Origin: Saprospiraceae bacterium
GTDB taxonomy: Bacteria > Bacteroidota > Bacteroidia > Chitinophagales > Saprospiraceae
NCBI GenBank assembly: GCA_022842725.1
Contig: JALHOZ010000017.1
Span: forward strand, 1 to 64,000
Length of the DNA stretch: 64,000 nucleotides
Direction of reading: 5' to 3'
Every line of letters starts with the position of its first letter. Position 1 is the stretch's first letter. The notes beneath the pieces are model-generated. The model ran no database searches. It was given only the letters and a program-made list of their open reading frames with translations, and was not told the origin of the DNA. This document shows positions 60,560-64,000 of this stretch, one piece after another. The position numbers and the translations under genes are program-made.

Positions 60560-61816
60560 CTAATAATATCGTAAAATAAATAGTCTTAACAGGTTAAGCG
60601 CAGCCTGTGTTGACAATAAAATATTTTGTTCCCGTTTTTTGCCCAGGTTTAGTTTTTTGGTTTCCGTGTGGTTTTTATTACCAACGGCAAGCCAGATTGT
60701 TCCCACCGGTTTTTCTTCACTTCCTCCTGTCGGACCGGCAATACCACTGATGGCTACGGCAATATCTGCACCTAAAATGTGCAGACCTCCACGTACCATT
60801 TCAACGACAGTTTGTTCGCTGACTGCACCATACGTTTCGAGTATTTGGCCGTTGACACCCACTATATTGTTTTTGATTTCATTGGTATAGGCGACAATAC
60901 CTCCGGTAAAGTATGCGGAAGCTCCGGGAACAGAAGCAAGTCTTGCAGCAACATTTCCACCGGTACAACTTTCGACCGTCCCGATTTTTAGTTGGTGATG
61001 TAAACACATTTGACCAAGTACTTTTTCCAGATTCGTGTCTCCTGTGCCGAAAATGCTGGTTCCCAAAATATCTTCAAAAAGAGAAATATAATGGTCAAAA
61101 GCAGCACTCTGTTCGTCACTTTTTTGATCGCTGATCGCCGTCAGACGCACCCTGACCTGACCGAGACCCGGCAGATATGCTACAGAATAATTTGGGGGTA
61201 AAGTTGATATCACAGGTTGCAGTACATCTTCTATTTCAGTCTCTCCTTTACCGGCAATTAATAGTGTTTTTTGAATGATGTTTTTGTGAATCAGGGGCAA
61301 AATCACTTTTTCCAAAACAGATTCCTGAAAAATTGCTTTCATTTCATAAGGAACGCCGGGCATAGAAATCAAAGTAAAACCATCTTTGCGGAACAACATA
61401 CCGGGTGCTGTACCCATACTATTGTGGAGGATTTCGACACCTTCAGGTAGAAAACATTGTGTTTTATGAGATTCCGAAAGGCGTCTGTTGAGTTTTTGAA
61501 ATATATGAACGATTCTTTCATATACTTCTTCATGAAAAACAAGGGGTACTCCTAAAAATTTTGCGATCGACCTGACAGTGATATCGTCTTTTGTCGGACC
61601 TAAACCACCTGTCATGAGGACCATGTCATGTGTTTGAGACAATGATTGCAGTGTGTCGACAATCTGGTCTTCATCATCTCCAATCGATATCACAGAATAA
61701 GGTGCAAGACCTGTTTCTGTCAACTTTTCTCCCAGCCACGCCGAATTGGTATCCACAATCTGGCCGATAAGGATTTCATGTCCGATTGTGACAATGGAAA
61801 TTTTGTAATTATTCAT
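60560..61816 (-). CDS. cinA: CinA-family nicotinamide-nucleotide amidase / competence-damage protein
   Basis: A 418-residue two-domain protein. The N-terminal MoCF-type domain shows SIVTIGHEILIGQIVDTNSA, VLMTGGLGPTKDDITV and ISMPGVPYEM. The C-terminal domain, which hydrolyses NMN to nicotinic acid mononucleotide in characterised members, shows GTVESCTGGNVAARLASVPG followed by FTGGIVAYTN and AISGIAGPTGGSEEKPVGTI. The length is typical. It acts in the cytoplasm in pyridine nucleotide salvage. It is a single gene here. Confidence 0.95.
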   Translation of the reverse strand: MNNYKISIVTIGHEILIGQIVDTNSAWLGEKLTETGLAPYSVISIGDDEDQIVDTLQSLSQTHDMVLMTGGLGPTKDDITVRSIAKFLGVPLVFHEEVYERIVHIFQKLNRRLSESHKTQCFLPEGVEILHNSMGTAPGMLFRKDGFTLISMPGVPYEMKAIFQESVLEKVILPLIHKNIIQKTLLIAGKGETEIEDVLQPVISTLPPNYSVAYLPGLGQVRVRLTAISDQKSDEQSAAFDHYISLFEDILGTSIFGTGDTNLEKVLGQMCLHHQLKIGTVESCTGGNVAARLASVPGASAYFTGGIVAYTNEIKNNIVGVNGQILETYGAVSEQTVVEMVRGGLHILGADIAVAISGIAGPTGGSEEKPVGTIWLAVGNKNHTETKKLNLGKKREQNILLSTQAALNLLRLFILRYY

Positions 61817-61959
61817 ATTGTGACGAATTAAAGGTTTTCATTTTACTAAAAAATAATCAAACAGCATTTATAAAAAGAAATCTCAAGTATAACTTCCAAC
61901 AGGTCATAAGGTTTGCGATTGCCACAAAGCTTGCCTGGAAAAATATGAAAGTTTGGTGG

Positions 61960-61967
61960 CAAAATTA
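61960..61967 (-). promoter_or_regulatory. Candidate -7 promoter element of cinA
   Basis: Minus-strand TAATTTTG matches TAnnTTTG, about 145 bases before the cinA start. Confidence 0.45.
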
Positions 61968-62096
61968 AAAACTAACAAATTGAATTTGTGTGTAAGTTGT
62001 TGTATAACAGTTATATATATAATTATTTATTCATATGTGTCAATAGTTTTACAAATATTTAACATTGAAAAAACAGATCATTTATACCATTAGTCG

Positions 62097-62104
62097 TAAT
62101 TTTG
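62097..62104 (+). promoter_or_regulatory. -7 promoter element of the T9SS cargo gene at 62182
   Basis: TAATTTTG followed by C, the same nonamer as before the giant adhesin gene at 4505. Confidence 0.6.
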
Positions 62105-62181
62105 CACAAACATCAGATTCCGAATCCTACGGAAATCAATAAGGCATTTTATTGTAATTATTATCATTTAACTTATTTATC

Positions 62182-63252
62182 ATGTTAAAATTTTTATCAA
62201 TAACCTTAGGGTTATTTTATTTTTCTTTTGGCCATACTCAAATAATCCTTACTGAAACTATGGGTACTGTTTCAGGAACTACATTGATAACTACGCATCA
62301 AAATAATGGAGGTTTTGCTCAAAGTCAATGGACTTACAGTGGTGATGCCGATCTCCGGTCTACTTCTGTTTCACCAGGTGGTGGTGCCAATGTTTTTATA
62401 ACCAATAGTTCGAACCGATTTTTGCGAATAGATGGTTTAAGCGGAACAGGCTGTTCTGATTTGAGTATTCAATTCAGAATCTGGAAAAACGGAGGTGCAG
62501 GAAATACCCTAACAGATACTGAGTTTTTGGTTGAAATAAGTTCTGACGGAAGCAACTTTAATGCTATTGGTTGGGGTGGACACAGTCTTGGAGCTGTATG
62601 GATTCAAACAGGAATTATATCTATTCCTACTAATACAGTAGCTATTCGTTTTATACAACCTGTTGTACCGGATCAGCAAGTCAGAATCGATGACGTAATA
62701 TTAACCGGTACCGGGCCATGCCAGGAGTTATTACTTCCTGTGACTTTTGAACAATTCGAGGCAAAACGCCAAAACAAAAATACAGATATCTTTTTTTCTA
62801 CAGCTTCAGAAGTTAATAATGATTTTTTTACCATCGAAAGGTCGTCAGACGGTATGGATTTTGAAGCAGTTGGTAGACTACAAGGCGCAGGCAATGCTAC
62901 GTCCACCCAAAAATATTACTATGAGGACCGCGATGTGCCGTCAGGTGTATTGTACTATCGAATCAAACAAACAGATTTTGATGGTCGTTTTGACTACAGT
63001 TCTGTAGTAAAGGTAAACGGTCAGGCCGGCAGTATTGATATTTTTTCAGGGATAACAGGAGGTCAAATTTTTGTTCGCACAGAAATCGAAAATTACGACC
63101 TTGAAATCATAAATATGAACGGAATCAGGTTGTATTATCAGAAAAATCTTTCTTTCGATAGTGAAGTTTTTTTACAAAATATTCCAACCGGCATGTGTAT
63201 TGTTCGCGTGTTGGCTTCAGAAGGTATAGTGAGCAAACAACTTATATTTTAA
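62182..63252 (+). CDS. T9SS-secreted protein with jelly-roll-like domain
   Basis: A 356-residue protein with a signal peptide (MLKFLSITLGLFYFSFGHTQ). Residues 20-180 form a beta-sandwich common in Bacteroidota cargo (QSQWTYSGDADLRSTSVSPG, FLRIDGLSGTGCSDLSIQFR, VRIDDVILTGTGPC). A fibronectin-like segment follows (LPVTFEQFEAKRQNKNTDIF, then NNDFFTIERSSDGMDFEAVG, KYYYEDRDVPSGVLYYRIKQ) and a type A sorting domain ends the protein (VRTEIENYDLEIINMNGIRL; IPTGMCIVRVL). It is probably a surface or secreted binding protein, substrate unknown. Confidence 0.88.
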   Translation: MLKFLSITLGLFYFSFGHTQIILTETMGTVSGTTLITTHQNNGGFAQSQWTYSGDADLRSTSVSPGGGANVFITNSSNRFLRIDGLSGTGCSDLSIQFRIWKNGGAGNTLTDTEFLVEISSDGSNFNAIGWGGHSLGAVWIQTGIISIPTNTVAIRFIQPVVPDQQVRIDDVILTGTGPCQELLLPVTFEQFEAKRQNKNTDIFFSTASEVNNDFFTIERSSDGMDFEAVGRLQGAGNATSTQKYYYEDRDVPSGVLYYRIKQTDFDGRFDYSSVVKVNGQAGSIDIFSGITGGQIFVRTEIENYDLEIINMNGIRLYYQKNLSFDSEVFLQNIPTGMCIVRVLASEGIVSKQLIF

Positions 63253-63271
63253 TTTCATTTCCTGCTTTTTA

Positions 63272-63312
63272 CAAAAAGGTTTTTTCATGACCCCGAAAAC
63301 CTTTTTGTTTTT
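63272..63312 (+). terminator. Terminator of the T9SS cargo gene at 62182
   Basis: CAAAAAGGTTTT (63272-63283) pairs perfectly with AAAACCTTTTTG (63296-63307), followed by five T. Confidence 0.85.
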
Positions 63313-63410
63313 AATAATACCGATTGGTATTTAGGTAGTTAATATCTGAGATTGCCTATGCTTTATCTATAATTTACCATATTTTTTCGGATAATGCCGT
63401 ATTAAAAAGG

Positions 63411-63418
63411 TAACTTTG
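63411..63418 (+). promoter_or_regulatory. -7 promoter element of the SPOR-like/rodA pair
   Basis: TAACTTTG matches TAnnTTTG, 22 bases before the ATG at 63441. Confidence 0.6.
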
Positions 63419-63440
63419 CCCTAAATTATGGTATTTCAAC

Positions 63441-63854
63441 ATGTTTCAGCAATATAGATTTACTTTTTTTCTTTTCTTTTTTTTGATTGAGTCAATATGG
63501 TCTCCGTTAAGCGGTCAAGGTAAGGTTACTCTGGAAGAGCCGCCTACCGTCACCAAACTGATGGAGGATTTTGTACAATATGGGAAAACCAATGAAAACG
63601 TCAAGGCATGGAGAATTCAGATTATCACCACCGATGACCGACGTGAAATGGAAGCTGCCAGAAGTCAGTTTATTTCCCTGTATCCCGATGTCAATGTCGA
63701 TTGGAAACATATAGTGCCCTATTATCAGGTGCGTGTTGGCGCATATGACGATAAAACCAAATTGATGCCGTTTTTACTCGAGTTGAAAAAAATATTTCCT
63801 GCGGCCACTCCGGTGTATGATCAAATAAGTAAACGAACTCTCGTACTAAAATGA
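63441..63854 (+). CDS. Exported SPOR-domain-like protein
   Basis: A 137-residue protein with a signal peptide (MFQQYRFTFFLFFFLIESIW). The mature part is a SPOR-like fold: AWRIQIITTDDRREMEAARS, VDWKHIVPYYQVRVGAYDDK, then a final helix and strand (RTLVLK). SPOR domains bind denuded peptidoglycan at division sites. The gene is followed three bases later by rodA, which supports a cell-wall role. An analogous SPOR-like tail ends the OmpA protein at 56914. Confidence 0.85.
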   Translation: MFQQYRFTFFLFFFLIESIWSPLSGQGKVTLEEPPTVTKLMEDFVQYGKTNENVKAWRIQIITTDDRREMEAARSQFISLYPDVNVDWKHIVPYYQVRVGAYDDKTKLMPFLLELKKIFPAATPVYDQISKRTLVLK

Positions 63855-63857
63855 TGT

Positions 63858-64000
63858 ATGTTAGCTACAAGTAAAAAAAGTTCATTAGACTGGATATTGA
63901 TAGCATGTTACATCAGTTTGGTGTCTATTGGTTGGTTGATGTTGTACTCGACAGTATATGATCCTGAAAAATCCTTTCAGTATTTAGATTTAAGTTCTCC
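63858..64000 (+). CDS. rodA: RodA-like cell-wall polymerase, N-terminal fragment (runs past window end)
   Basis: The frame from ATG 63858 stays open to the window end. The visible 47 residues (MLATSKKSSLDWILIACYIS, then LVSIGWLMLYSTVYDPEKSF, QYLDLSS) match the N-terminus of Bacteroidota RodA: a DW motif starting the first transmembrane helix and a (G)WL-x-(I/L)Y-x-x-V-Y end. RodA is a SEDS glycosyltransferase that elongates peptidoglycan at the inner membrane. It starts three bases after the SPOR-like gene. Confidence 0.75.
   Translation, partial: MLATSKKSSLDWILIACYISLVSIGWLMLYSTVYDPEKSFQYLDLSS

Larger units (their letters stand above)
61817..62181. other. Divergent intergenic region between cinA and a T9SS cargo gene
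   Basis: About 365 AT-rich bases. Two -7 elements are seen: TAATTTTG on the minus strand at 61960-61967 (facing cinA, leader about 140 bases) and TAATTTTG on the plus strand at 62097-62104. No ORF or RNA gene is supported. Confidence 0.5.

Overview
The window looks like chromosomal DNA of a Bacteroidota bacterium of the Saprospiria type. Eight genes encode proteins ending in type IX secretion (T9SS) sorting domains, seven of type A and one of type B (gliding-motility CHU_C type). Many genes are preceded by the Bacteroidota -7 promoter element TAnnTTTG, Shine-Dalgarno sites are largely absent, and a type III glutamine synthetase and SprB-like repeats are present. The family-level placement is inference.

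Layout. 1-915 is the 3' end of a dockerin/T9SS surface protein. 1354-4392 is a tight minus-strand operon: a Tat-signal-like protein, three paralogous phage-tail-collar (MdpB-like) proteins, a GNAT acetyltransferase and a 100-residue protein resembling DUF6916. 4609-16155 is a giant 3848-residue T9SS adhesin (cadherin-like domain, beta-helix, HYR, about 12 Ig-like repeats, Cys-rich modules, dockerin, cohesin-like domain, sorting domain). 17022-21899 is a smaller relative carrying a C-type-lectin domain. 22003-25397 holds a small ORF, an exported glutaredoxin-like protein, a polyprenol-phosphate mannosyltransferase, a DMT transporter and an O-methyltransferase. 25399-29193 is a 1264-residue SprB-repeat/CHU_C protein with a cohesin-like N-terminus.

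29631-44299 is mostly metabolic and housekeeping: a CoA-disulfide reductase-rhodanese fusion, a second DMT transporter, a UGT-like glycosyltransferase, an MDR oxidoreductase, a GH13 lipoprotein, dprA, a TPR membrane protein, tpiA, tRNA-Arg(TCT), a CDGSH protein and glnN. 44557-52858 mixes T9SS cargo (a BNR-propeller/discoidin protein, a predicted surface dihaem cytochrome, a small secreted protein) with folate and CoA genes (pabB, a pabC-like gene, coaE). 52969-56420 is a tandem array of five Uma2-family (DUF820) genes, most with their own promoter, which are mosaics of one another. 56437-64000 holds a thioredoxin-like protein, an OmpA/PD40 envelope protein, a 2-oxoacid dehydrogenase E2, cinA, another T9SS cargo protein, a SPOR-like protein and the start of rodA.

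The stretches most likely to hide undescribed biology are the tail-collar/GNAT/DUF6916-like operon with its divergent giant adhesin, the Uma2 mosaic array, and the set of surface proteins that combine dockerin and cohesin-like modules and share a recently homogenised C-terminus. All family assignments are by eye from motifs; no database search was run.
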